DNA of 52,830 bases, taken from NCBI RefSeq assembly GCF_001440035.1, contig NZ_LJYG01000108.1, forward strand, positions 330,640 through 383,469, in the 5' to 3' direction. This document shows, piece after piece, positions 52,781 to 52,830 of the stretch. This DNA is from Bradyrhizobium manausense (GTDB lineage: Bacteria; Pseudomonadota; Alphaproteobacteria; Rhizobiales; Xanthobacteraceae). The number at the start of each line of letters is the position of its first letter. Position 1 is the first letter of the stretch. Made by a program: the position numbers and the translations under genes. The notes under the pieces are model-generated. The model saw only the letters and a program-made list of their open reading frames with translations, ran no database searches and was not told the DNA's origin.

Positions 52781-52830
52781 TGCATGAGCCAACGTTCGAC
52801 GAGTTCACGCAGGCGGCCCGCCACCGGCGG
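52780..52830 (+). CDS. Possible start of next gene (partial)
   Basis: ATG 52780 overlaps the preceding TGA and the frame is open to the window edge (MHEPTFDEFTQAARHRR). Coupled starts are common in this cluster, but 17 codons are too few to judge. Confidence 0.3.
   Translation, partial: MHEPTFDEFTQAARHRR

Larger units (their letters stand above)
41838..52830. mobile_element. Accessory region next to tRNA-Lys, possible genomic island (right end outside window)
   Basis: From the tRNA 3' end to the window edge, recognised core genes are absent. Genes are short, often hypothetical or of defence/mobile type (EVE-like sensor, KAP NTPase, PD-(D/E)XK, HEPN-like), and spacing is irregular. Arm-like direct repeats lie at 41896-41928. 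No integrase, transposase or duplicated tRNA end was found within the window, so the right boundary and mobility are unproven. Confidence 0.45.

Noticed and set aside
1..52830. CRISPR array, rRNA or a second tRNA
   Set aside because: No regularly spaced repeats of CRISPR size and no rRNA sequence were seen. Only the one tRNA-Lys cloverleaf could be supported.

Overview
The window looks like a chromosome segment of a Bradyrhizobium-type alphaproteobacterium. It is high in GC. It carries the mfd/sdhE/recG and glmS/glmU housekeeping blocks, a GH17/GT2 pair that matches the rhizobial ndvB/ndvC cyclic beta-glucan genes, and intergenic palindromes of the kind common in Bradyrhizobium. The genus is inferred from gene content and protein wording recalled from memory; no search was run.

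Region 1 (1 to about 10,330) is the right part of a prophage. The plus strand carries virion genes: the end of a probable terminase, a P22-type portal, a gp4-like adaptor, and a run of small or low-complexity virion proteins. They meet tail to tail, sharing one CTAG, with a minus-strand train of six closely packed small genes (TTG-start HTH protein, zinc-finger protein, unknown, FtsH-like metallopeptidase domain, membrane protein, secreted protein). A tyrosine integrase lies at the host border.

Region 2 (10,351 to 33,564) is host core. It holds a degenerate REC-REC-GGDEF protein, a fatty acid desaturase, mfd with sdhE, recG, two NAD(P)-dependent dehydrogenases, a DUF502 membrane protein, glmS, glmU, a SPOR-like membrane protein with a striking tandem repeat, a 28-codon membrane microprotein, and the ndvC / intermediate secreted protein / ndvB cluster for periplasmic beta-(1,3),(1,6)-glucan.

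Region 3 (33,616 to 41,203) is a catabolic cluster: FAD monooxygenase, extradiol (VOC) dioxygenase, acyl-CoA ligase and zinc-free MDR oxidoreductase on the minus strand, with a divergent FAH-family hydrolase and a TetR regulator. Two copies of a 21-bp box (18 of 21 bases identical), one in the divergent promoter and one before tetR, probably form the regulator's operator. The set suggests hydroxylation and meta-cleavage of an aromatic or alicyclic acid.

Region 4 (41,762 to the end) begins with tRNA-Lys(TTT) and then has accessory character. Just after the tRNA are two phased 12-bp direct repeats like integrase arm sites. The cargo is mostly unrecognised: a two-gene membrane system with an EVE/PUA-like sensor, a lone PD-(D/E)XK protein, a KAP P-loop NTPase, a compact cluster ending in a protein with an HEPN-like RX4H motif, and an HTH/coiled-coil protein. 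No integrase or transposase of this putative island is inside the window. The best candidates for undescribed biology are the EVE-like/membrane pair (42,027-43,633), the KTSC/HEPN-like cluster (49,663-51,554) and the prophage metallopeptidase train (6,448-8,548).
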